DNA from: Verrucomicrobiales bacterium
Lineage (GTDB): Bacteria > Verrucomicrobiota > Verrucomicrobiia > Verrucomicrobiales > DEV007
Direction: 5' to 3'
Assembly: GCA_029213265.1 (NCBI GenBank)
Contig: JARGNG010000004.1
Location: 1 to 64,000 of the forward strand
DNA length: 64,000 bases
The position numbers were made by a program, and so were the translations under genes. Shown in pieces: positions 20,427-28,478 of this stretch (positions within the stretch are counted from its first letter, which is position 1; the number at the start of each line of letters is the position of its first letter). The notes beneath the pieces are model-generated. The model was not told where the DNA came from. It searched no databases and saw only the letters and a list, made by a program, of their open reading frames with translations.

Positions 20427-20840
20427 ATGGCACGACGTTTTCAGCGCTTCGGGGAGCCCTCCTCCGAAACCAACAGCGAGATCAACATCTCGCCGCTGAT
20501 CGATGTCGTCTTTATCCTCCTCATTTTCTTCATCGTCACGACCGTGTTTGTCGAGGAAACCGGGGTCGAGATCAACAAGCCCCGTGCCGCGACTCAGAAA
20601 GATCTCGAGAAAAACAGCATTCTCCTCGGCGTTACCGCAAGCGGCCAGGTTTTCTACGGAGGCCGGGAAATCGGTGTCTCCGGAGTACGCTCGACGATCC
20701 ACCGCCTCCTCTCGCAGGATGACATGCCCGTCATCATTCAGGCGGACCGTGATACGCCGACCGAGAATACGGTTCGCGTCCTCGATGAGGCCAAACTGGC
20801 CGGAGCCGTCCGGGTCTTTGTTTCCACGACCCATGATTGA
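20427..20840 (+). CDS. exbD: ExbD/TolR biopolymer transport protein
   Basis: [39 protein letters not shown]. Confidence 0.95.
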   Translation: MARRFQRFGEPSSETNSEINISPLIDVVFILLIFFIVTTVFVEETGVEINKPRAATQKDLEKNSILLGVTASGQVFYGGREIGVSGVRSTIHRLLSQDDMPVIIQADRDTPTENTVRVLDEAKLAGAVRVFVSTTHD

Positions 20841-21480
20841 TTCAAGTGCCAGCTCCCTGCCCGGCGTCTTGATTCGCCTCTTCGCCGCTTTCGGCCTTAC
20901 CGTGGGCCTTCTCCTCTTTCTCGCGGGGCTTCGCCTGAGCCAGCAGTCGGAAGCTCCGCGGCTCACGATTCGGAGTCTCGAAACGATTCAGCCAATTAGC
21001 CTTCCCGCGCCTCCACCGCCTCTCGAAACCGATTCGCCTCCGCCCCCTCCCGAGGCCGTCGAGTTACCCAAACTCGAGTTTGCCCTCGACCCGGTCGCAC
21101 CCCCGATCAAGGCGACCGTGGAACGACGGGAAGATTTGCGCCTCCCCAATGCCGAGTTTGCGAGGCAGGTCGAGCCACCTCGGTCACAAATGACCTTTTC
21201 GTCCGATGAGCTCGACAGCCAGCCCAAGCTGGTCAGCCGCCCCAATGTTACTTTCCCCAAAGCTCTTCTCGATCGTGGAGTTTCCGAAGGGAAGGTCACT
21301 CTTGAAGTACTCATCACCTCCACCGGTTCCGTTCGGGTTCGCCGCACTCTTGACTCGTCCCACACCGAACTGGTCGCGATGGCGCGATCCTTCGCTTCCG
21401 GCTCCCGCTTCACACCGCCCAACAAGGACGGTCGCACCGTAAACGCCCTTTTCCGTTGGCCCCTGCTTCTCCGACCATGA
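20833..21480 (+). CDS. tonB: TonB energy transducer
   Basis: N-terminal TM, proline-rich spacer ([24 protein letters not shown]), C-terminal [38 protein letters not shown]. Confidence 0.88.
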   Translation: MIDSSASSLPGVLIRLFAAFGLTVGLLLFLAGLRLSQQSEAPRLTIRSLETIQPISLPAPPPPLETDSPPPPPEAVELPKLEFALDPVAPPIKATVERREDLRLPNAEFARQVEPPRSQMTFSSDELDSQPKLVSRPNVTFPKALLDRGVSEGKVTLEVLITSTGSVRVRRTLDSSHTELVAMARSFASGSRFTPPNKDGRTVNALFRWPLLLRP

Positions 21481-22832
21481 TCCGGCCACTTCTCTGCTTT
21501 CTCATTTCAGGATCTGTCGCCTTTGCGCAGGTGGATGAAGCGTCAAAACCGCTTCCCATTGATTCCCTGTGGAAGAGCGAAAGCTTTCGCAAAGCGGTGA
21601 CAGGAAGCTATGGAATCGATTCACGAATCGAGCCACTCATTACGGTCGACGAAGAGTTTTATCTCAATGAGGCGGCGGAATCCCTCGCCGAAGGAAATCG
21701 TGACAAAGCGATCGAGGCGCTCCGGAATTCGGACCTCGCAGACCGAAGCCCGGCGATTGCCTTCCAACTGGGGACCCTTCATTTCGAATCGGGAGATTTG
21801 GAAAAAGCCAAAGCCAGTCTCGAGGAAGCCCTGAAGCAGTTCCCCAACTTCCGCGATGCCCATCGCAATCTCGCCATCGTTCTGGTGCAGGAAAACGAAA
21901 TCGAGGAAGCGCTTCCGCATCTCATTCGGGCGGTTGAACTGGGCTCCCGCGAAGGTCTTACAATGGGCCTGTTAGGCTACTGCCACGCAATCGGAAACAA
22001 CCACCGGGCCGCCCTCGACGCCTATCGCCTCGCCGCTCTGACGCAGCCGGACGAAGTGCAGTGGAAAACCGGACAGGCGCAGGCTCTGGCTCAACTTGAT
22101 CAGGCGGAAGACGCCGTCTCGATCTACGAGGAACTGCTCCGGAAAGATCCCGCCAACGCAAACCTCTGGCTGCTGCAGGCCGACTCCCTCCTCGCACTCG
22201 ACAAGGACATCTCCGCGACCGCCAATCTTGAGCTCGTCCACCGAGTTGGCAGCCTCCCCCCCGAATCGACGCTTTCCCTGGGACACCTCTTTCTCCAGTC
22301 AGAACTTCCTGACCTGGCTCTCGCGCGCTACACCTCCGCCGTGGAAGCGGAAGCCCCGGTCCCGTTCGTAAAAGCCGTCGAAGCCGTGGAGCTGCTTTTG
22401 AGCTACCGGGAAACCAACCATGCAGCAACCCTCGCGGCTCGAATCGACGCTCAATACACCGAACAGCCCACCGAAGCACTTGGTCGTCTTACCCGGGCCC
22501 GGGCGATCATTGAACTCGAAACCGGTGATACGGACTCCGGTGCCAAGCGACTCGAAAGCTGGCTCTCCGGAAATCCCACCGATGGTGAGGCCCTGATTCT
22601 ACTTGCCCGCTTTCGCGAGAGTTCAGGCAACCGGGAGGAAGCGGAAATGTTGCTCGAACAGGCTTCCGTGTTTCCGGATCATGCGGCGGCTGCGTTCGAG
22701 GCGCATGCAAAGTTACTCGTCGCTGTCGGTGAATACGATTCCGCCATTAAGAAACTGGAGCAGTCTCTTGAGCTGGAAGCGAAGGAGCCCCTCGTCCGCT
22801 ACCTAGAAGCGATCCGCGAACTAGTCGATTGA
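21477..22832 (+). CDS. tetratricopeptide repeat protein of the TonB module
   Basis: Signal peptide [21 protein letters not shown]-like repeats (AIAFQLGTLHFESGDLEKAKASLEEALKQFPNFRDAHRNLAIVLVQENEIEEALPHL); ATGA overlap with tonB stop. Confidence 0.9.
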   Translation: MIRPLLCFLISGSVAFAQVDEASKPLPIDSLWKSESFRKAVTGSYGIDSRIEPLITVDEEFYLNEAAESLAEGNRDKAIEALRNSDLADRSPAIAFQLGTLHFESGDLEKAKASLEEALKQFPNFRDAHRNLAIVLVQENEIEEALPHLIRAVELGSREGLTMGLLGYCHAIGNNHRAALDAYRLAALTQPDEVQWKTGQAQALAQLDQAEDAVSIYEELLRKDPANANLWLLQADSLLALDKDISATANLELVHRVGSLPPESTLSLGHLFLQSELPDLALARYTSAVEAEAPVPFVKAVEAVELLLSYRETNHAATLAARIDAQYTEQPTEALGRLTRARAIIELETGDTDSGAKRLESWLSGNPTDGEALILLARFRESSGNREEAEMLLEQASVFPDHAAAAFEAHAKLLVAVGEYDSAIKKLEQSLELEAKEPLVRYLEAIRELVD

Positions 22833-23708
22833 GGTCCGCCAACTGGCAAACTCCATGTCCACGTCTGCCCTGGAACAGCGGGGACGAAATACCGCTCTCA
22901 TTCGAAACTGATACTCTTTCGCGACTTCGTAGTTCGGAACCAGAAACGAAAAGTCCCACGCCGGATTGGTGGTTTCGAGAACGCGATTCACACCGCCGCC
23001 GGATGGTGAATGAGTGAAGCGAATCCCCTCACTGCGATCAAAGAGATACGCCATCGTGATGTCATCAAAGTTCCCGTAGTAATAGGGATGGGCAAATCGC
23101 TGGGGAGAGAAATTCTTGTAGAGCGCATCAGGAGCGCCCTCTGCAAAGGTCATTTCAAACTCATCTTTGGTATGCCGCACCGTGGAATCCCGGTTGTGAG
23201 AGGGCGTGCAAAGCTGCTGCCACATCTCCGGGCCGGCATTGCCCTCCCGCCCACCGCGAAAATAGAGGCTCTTGTCTGTTGGCGCATTCATATAACTCGC
23301 CCAGAACAACGCGATGTAGCCACGATCGAAAACATGCTGGGTCGCGCGAAAGCGAAAGGTCATGTCGATGTAGTGCGGCGCCACGAGAGAAAAGGTGGTC
23401 CAGCTTTCCAGATAGAAAGTGTTGGTGGGAGGCTGATGAAGTTCCGCAGAGGATTCAGAGAGTCGTCGAAAGCTCATCGGGGAACGACGGGGCTCGAAAA
23501 AGACATCCTTATCGGCCTCCCCTTCGCCACTGATGATGTGCTCGAAATTCAAACCGGCAATGCCCGGAACGAAAAAGCTCCGGTCCCCTTCTTTATGATG
23601 GAGCGACCAGAGACCGTTGTATCCTGCCCGGTGAGACAAGGCCTCGTCGGCGGCATTGTCCCCTATCACGGCGGTGAGATCTCCTACTTGAAAAGTATCG
23701 TGTGCCAT
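22821..23708 (-). CDS. hypothetical protein (PVC-type)
   Basis: 295 aa, well-formed ORF 14 bp downstream of the enolase-superfamily gene on the same strand; no family recognised. Confidence 0.6.
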   Translation of the reverse strand: MAHDTFQVGDLTAVIGDNAADEALSHRAGYNGLWSLHHKEGDRSFFVPGIAGLNFEHIISGEGEADKDVFFEPRRSPMSFRRLSESSAELHQPPTNTFYLESWTTFSLVAPHYIDMTFRFRATQHVFDRGYIALFWASYMNAPTDKSLYFRGGREGNAGPEMWQQLCTPSHNRDSTVRHTKDEFEMTFAEGAPDALYKNFSPQRFAHPYYYGNFDDITMAYLFDRSEGIRFTHSPSGGGVNRVLETTNPAWDFSFLVPNYEVAKEYQFRMRAVFRPRCSRADVDMEFASWRTSID

Positions 23709-23721
23709 CGTTTTTAATTTC

Positions 23722-25194
23722 CTACGTTTTCTCTATCCTTCGCCAATCAGCCAAAGGGGTCAGTTTTTCCCACTCGGGACCGGCTCCGCCGCCAAGGCCG
23801 GGATTGTCCAGCGAGTAGGTCAGGACGCCTCCGTTCTCGATGCGAAGAAACCATTCCCCGTTCCGTTTTTCATACAGCTGCAAATGGTTCTCCTCGACCT
23901 GTAACTTTTCCTGTTCCGTGAGATGAGACAGCCCGAAGCCGTAGTGATGCCCGTTCCTTTCGCAGTGCTCGATTCCCAATACCCCCAACACCGCGAAGTC
24001 CTGGTGCAGCGGCACGATCGGCATGTTGGAGAGATCTTCCCCGGAGAGAAAGACATCCCGGCCGGTCGTTTTTTCGAAATGGACGCAAAGGGCCCAGTTC
24101 AGAAGCGACTTAAAAACGCCCTTACAGTTTTTGTGGGAACATCCTGAATAGCCGATCGCAAAAGCCTTCCGAAACGCGTCGGTAGTCCCGTCAGCTTCGT
24201 CGATCACGAGTGGCTTTTTGCGCGCAATCTTTCGAATCGAGTTCGTCGTCGAATAGTCGAGCGTCAATTGTCTTGTCAGTGGTTGCTCGATGAAAAGGGT
24301 GTGATCAAACAGGCCGGGCAACTCCCGGGCAAAGCGATCCACGAAGTCCGCAAAGGGTTCCAGTTCCGTGTAGGCTTCATTTCCATCCAGCGTAACGGCG
24401 ACTTCGGGAATTTTTGCAAGCACCTCATTCCAGATGCGTCCGAGACGCTCCAGATCGGACTCTGCGTCTCCCGAAATTTTCACCTTGAAGTAGCGAAGTC
24501 CGTCCCGCTTCGCATATCCGGCAAGAGTCTCCGGCTCTCCATCATTGATCCGGTCCTCCTCCCGCAAATCGTCCTCCGTCAGTGGATCGGACAATCCTAC
24601 GGTATGACGAATCGCGAACTGATGATTCGGCTCGGCCGGAAAGCTCTTCGCGAAGGTGGCCCCATCCAGTTGCGGATGAATCTTCCCCGGTTGGATACCG
24701 AGACGATCCTTCTTTACGGCGTCGAAAAAGGTGAGCAGATGCATCTTGCAGAAAGCATCCAGAAGCGCGCGTTCGAAAAGCGCCGAAGCGTAGCTGGCCA
24801 TGAGGTCCTCCGCATTCCGGTCCGCAGACTTCCGGCGAACGGCCGGCTCCGCCCTCTGCCAGAGTTCAAACGGAGTCTCGAACGCCTTTCCCAATTCCAG
24901 ATATACGTCCCGGGCTGATTCGACGAGGTCCAGCAGCAAAGTCAGTTTCTCTTCCGGCGAAAGTTCGGCCCGCTTGTCGAGCCAACCAAACGAAGGTCGA
25001 TCCCCGGAGAAACCAACGGATCTGGCTCCGTCTTCCGTAATCAGAGTCAACCTCGTCAACAAGATGGCAAGGGGGCGCCGCTTTTTCGCTGCCGCGATCT
25101 TTCCCTCCTGGTCCACCTTCCCAATTCCAAAAGCCATCCGGTCCGGCGGCATTTCGCGGACGAAGATTTCAATCGATTCAATTTGGCAGGGCAT
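23722..25194 (-). CDS. enolase-superfamily (mandelate racemase/muconate lactonizing-like) protein
   Basis: YFKVKISGDAESDLERLGRIW; VTLDGNEAY; LFIEQPL; PLVIDEADGT; SGCSHKNCKGVFKSLLNW. Confidence 0.75.
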   Translation of the reverse strand: MPCQIESIEIFVREMPPDRMAFGIGKVDQEGKIAAAKKRRPLAILLTRLTLITEDGARSVGFSGDRPSFGWLDKRAELSPEEKLTLLLDLVESARDVYLELGKAFETPFELWQRAEPAVRRKSADRNAEDLMASYASALFERALLDAFCKMHLLTFFDAVKKDRLGIQPGKIHPQLDGATFAKSFPAEPNHQFAIRHTVGLSDPLTEDDLREEDRINDGEPETLAGYAKRDGLRYFKVKISGDAESDLERLGRIWNEVLAKIPEVAVTLDGNEAYTELEPFADFVDRFARELPGLFDHTLFIEQPLTRQLTLDYSTTNSIRKIARKKPLVIDEADGTTDAFRKAFAIGYSGCSHKNCKGVFKSLLNWALCVHFEKTTGRDVFLSGEDLSNMPIVPLHQDFAVLGVLGIEHCERNGHHYGFGLSHLTEQEKLQVEENHLQLYEKRNGEWFLRIENGGVLTYSLDNPGLGGGAGPEWEKLTPLADWRRIEKT

Positions 25195-25302
25195 GGCAAA
25201 GCGCCATTCTTGGCGAAGAATCAGGTCGATGGCAACCTTGTTCCCGGCCGCAAAACGGCGGGGAGATTGACAGACCCGCCTGAAATGGGCTGTAGTGGTA
25301 GA

Positions 25303-25321
25303 GACCCAACAGGGTTGGGTC
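25303..25321. repeat. intergenic palindrome GACCCAAC-AGG-GTTGGGTC
   Basis: Perfect 8-bp inverted repeat with 3-bp loop, contains CCAACAGG. Confidence 0.6.
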
Positions 25322-25373
25322 GACGACCTGCTCCTGTTTCCTACCCTCCGTAAACCTCTTGAATTTCACTGGT

Positions 25374-26156
25374 ATGTTCCGCTATCTCATCGCCTCCGTT
25401 TTCCTCCTCTCCCCCGCGCTCCGCGCCGAAGTTCTCGAGCACGAAGGGACTTCCTACCACCTCTACCGGTTCAACCCCTCCACCGAAAACCTGGAGCTGC
25501 ACCTGTCCGGGGAAAAGAACAAACCCAATCGCTTCACGGAGCTGGAGGAAAAAATGAAGGCAAAAGGCCGACGCCTCAAGTTTGCAATGAACTCAGGAAT
25601 TTTCGAGGGGACGTTCCTTCCCACCGGCCTCCACATTGCCGGGGGGAAAACGATCGTCCCACTCAACACGGATGACTTCGTCAAGGAACGGGAGGGCCAG
25701 TTCACACCCAATTTTTTCCTGAAACCAAACGGGGTCTTCTACCTGATGAAAGACGGGCAGGCGGGAATTCTGGAGACATCCAAATACCAACAGGCAAACA
25801 TCCGTCCCAAGCCTCTACTCGCAACACAATCAGGGCCGCTGCTCGTTCAAGACCGCAAGATCCACCCCGTCCTGACAAAGGACTCCACCAGCATTCGGTA
25901 TCGAAACGGTGTCGGCGTCACCACAGATGGAAAGATCATCTTTGCCTGTTCCGTGCTGAACCGGGAAACCGGGATGAGCAATCTCTACAACTTCGCAGAG
26001 ATGTTCCGTGATAAGCTGAACTGTCCGAATGCGCTCTATCTCGACGGCGATATCTCCTACATCTACATTCGCGACATCACGCCTCCCCTGGAAGACACCA
26101 ACTTCTTCGCTGGCATCCTCGCAATCACTGAACCCGTTCCGAAAGACACGCCATGA
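25374..26156 (+). CDS. phosphodiester glycosidase family (NAGPA/YigE-like, DUF2233) secreted protein
   Basis: GRRLKFAMNSGIFEGTFLPTGLHIAGGKTIVPLN; FFLKPNGVFYL; QSGPLLVQDRKIHP; RNGVGVTTDGKIIFACS; NALYLDGDIS. Confidence 0.88.
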   Translation: MFRYLIASVFLLSPALRAEVLEHEGTSYHLYRFNPSTENLELHLSGEKNKPNRFTELEEKMKAKGRRLKFAMNSGIFEGTFLPTGLHIAGGKTIVPLNTDDFVKEREGQFTPNFFLKPNGVFYLMKDGQAGILETSKYQQANIRPKPLLATQSGPLLVQDRKIHPVLTKDSTSIRYRNGVGVTTDGKIIFACSVLNRETGMSNLYNFAEMFRDKLNCPNALYLDGDISYIYIRDITPPLEDTNFFAGILAITEPVPKDTP

Positions 26157-27613
26157 GATCCCCCGTCTCCATTCTTTTTACCTGCCTTGCCTTTCTTCTC
26201 TCCGCCCCGGCCGCAGACCGTCCTAACATTCTCCTTATTGTCTCGGACGATCAGGGTTACAACGATCTCGGCGTTCTCGGAAACGGAATCATCACCCCCG
26301 CCCTCGACCGCCTCGCCAGCGAAGGAACCCGGCTCACCAATTTCTATGTCGCCTGGCCCGCCTGCACTCCGAGCCGGGCCGGCCTTCTGACCGGACGTTA
26401 TCCGCAACGCAACGGGATCTACGACATGATCCGGAACGAGGCACCCGACTACGGATACCAATACAAGCCGGAGGAGTATGAGGTGTCCTTCGAGCGCATC
26501 GGCGGAATGGATCTCCGCGAAAAGATGATTCCGAACCTCCTTCCCGGGGACTACGTCAGCGGGATCTACGGGAAATGGGATTTGGGAACTTTGAAACGCT
26601 ATCTCCCCACGTCACGGGGCTTCGATGACTTCTACGGCTTCGTGAATACGGGAATCGATTTCTACACCCACGAGAGATACGGGGTTCCGAGCATGTATCG
26701 GAACCTGGAAAAGACCGAGGCCGACAAGGGAACCTACTGCACCTATCTGTTCGAGCGCGAAGCGATCCGCTTTCTGGAAAACCACGCGGGAAGTGATCCG
26801 TTCTTTCTCTACGTCCCCTTCAATGCTCCTCACAACTCCTCCGCCCTTGACCCGAAGATCCGGACATCGGTGCAAGCTCCTGACAAATACAAAGAGATGT
26901 ATCCTCCGGTCGATCCGGAAACCAGAACCGTCGGGAAATACAAGTATTTCGACCGCTACCCATTCGGAGACGGCCCTGTCAAAGTCACCACCCCCGAAGC
27001 AAGACAACGGGACTACCGGGCCTCCGTTACCTGCATGGATGCCTCCATCGGGAAGATGCTCGCCTTGCTCGACGAGAAGGGAATCGCGGACGACACCATT
27101 GTCGTATTCTTCAGTGACAACGGCGGCTCAGGTGGAGCCGACAACTCTCCTCTGCGTGGACGCAAGGCCCAGACCTGGGAAGGCGGCATTCGCGTCCCCT
27201 GCCTTGTTCGCTGGACCGGAGGTGGAGTTCCCGCAGGCACAGTCAATGATGCCTTTCTCTCGAGCCTCGAGCTCGTTCCCAGCTTTGCCGCCGCGACGAA
27301 ATCCCCGCTTCCCGGCAACCTCAAGCTCGACGGTTACAACTGGTGGGCCACACTACGGGGCGAAGAGCCGTCTCCCCGGAAAAGCATGTTCTGGAAACGT
27401 CGTGACCAGCTGGCCGCCCGGGTCGGAGACTGGAAATGGACAGTCATGGGTGCAGAGCAGAAAGGACTCTTCGATCTTTCCACGGATATCGGCGAAAAGA
27501 AAGATCTGAGCGAAACAAAGCCCGAAAAGCTTGCGGAACTAAAGGCTGCCTTTGACGGTTGGATGGCGGAAATGGAAGCGGCGGAACCAAGAGGCCCCTT
27601 TCGCAATTTCTAG
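26153..27613 (+). CDS. secreted sulfatase (arylsulfatase family)
   Basis: RPNILLIVSDDQGYNDLGVLG; CTPSRAGLLTGRYPQRNG (CxPSR formylglycine site); GIYGKWDLG; DNGGSGGADNSPLRGRKAQTWEGGIRVPC. Confidence 0.97.
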   Translation: MRSPVSILFTCLAFLLSAPAADRPNILLIVSDDQGYNDLGVLGNGIITPALDRLASEGTRLTNFYVAWPACTPSRAGLLTGRYPQRNGIYDMIRNEAPDYGYQYKPEEYEVSFERIGGMDLREKMIPNLLPGDYVSGIYGKWDLGTLKRYLPTSRGFDDFYGFVNTGIDFYTHERYGVPSMYRNLEKTEADKGTYCTYLFEREAIRFLENHAGSDPFFLYVPFNAPHNSSALDPKIRTSVQAPDKYKEMYPPVDPETRTVGKYKYFDRYPFGDGPVKVTTPEARQRDYRASVTCMDASIGKMLALLDEKGIADDTIVVFFSDNGGSGGADNSPLRGRKAQTWEGGIRVPCLVRWTGGGVPAGTVNDAFLSSLELVPSFAAATKSPLPGNLKLDGYNWWATLRGEEPSPRKSMFWKRRDQLAARVGDWKWTVMGAEQKGLFDLSTDIGEKKDLSETKPEKLAELKAAFDGWMAEMEAAEPRGPFRNF

Positions 27614-28467
27614 GGCTCTTTCAACTCTACCGGAGGTATTTCGACTTTCGGAATTTCCTTTTGCTTGCTGCTCATGCGAAATCCGGGGACGCCTCCGCCC
27701 GGAGTTTCCTTCCCTTCCTCTGACGAAACGGCACCCTCATCCTCATCCTCCTCCCCCCCCCCGGGAATGGTTTGAAGGTCACGTATCTGCTCCGGAGAAG
27801 GAAGACCTGGAAAAAGGGCCGCCGAAGTCAGGACGGAATCACCCTCGCCCGGTAAATCCGACTCCTTCACATACTCTGTTGTTCCCCATTCCGCTCCGGC
27901 GGAAACGTAGGTCGTGCGTCTCGTCCGCTGCTTGTAATTGATTTGCTGATCGAGCCAGCCCAGGCTGCTGTGCAGAAATGCGTATTGCGTGTCAACGGCA
28001 TTCCGAAATTCTTCCGGATTTTCGAAAATGATTTCGTCGAGAATCACTTTGGCAACATCGAGTGTGCTCAGAGCCTCCACAAACTGATTGGCAAAGCGCT
28101 GCTTCATCCCGAGATCGTAGGACTCGATGAAGTCGAGAAACTTCGTTGTGATGGCCGCCCCGCCCGGTGGAAGTTTTGCCTGCGTCTCCAAAATCATTTC
28201 CTCCAGTCGCTCTACCCGGTAGGAAACCAGTTCCGGTTCGAAGTTGAAATGAGATTCCTGAATCTCTTTCATCTGCCGATGAGACTCAATGAAACTCCCC
28301 ATTGCGAGCGACCATTGCTTATTCTCCGAAAGACGCTCACCGGTTTGCAGCCAACTGTAGGCCCGTGCCCAGGAATCGGCAGGATCGACTTCCTCCCCTC
28401 CGGCATGGGAGAAAGACAAAATGCAGAGCAGCAGAACGATCCAACTGCGATTCAGGAGAAAGGCCAT
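27610..28467 (-). CDS. hypothetical secreted protein
   Basis: Signal peptide MAFLLNRSWIVLLLCILSFSHA; helical body; acidic/Gly-rich tail including a G10 tract; 11 bp after the FHA gene. Confidence 0.7.
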   Translation of the reverse strand: MAFLLNRSWIVLLLCILSFSHAGGEEVDPADSWARAYSWLQTGERLSENKQWSLAMGSFIESHRQMKEIQESHFNFEPELVSYRVERLEEMILETQAKLPPGGAAITTKFLDFIESYDLGMKQRFANQFVEALSTLDVAKVILDEIIFENPEEFRNAVDTQYAFLHSSLGWLDQQINYKQRTRRTTYVSAGAEWGTTEYVKESDLPGEGDSVLTSAALFPGLPSPEQIRDLQTIPGGGEEDEDEGAVSSEEGKETPGGGVPGFRMSSKQKEIPKVEIPPVELKEP

Positions 28468-28478
28468 TGCCTATACGA

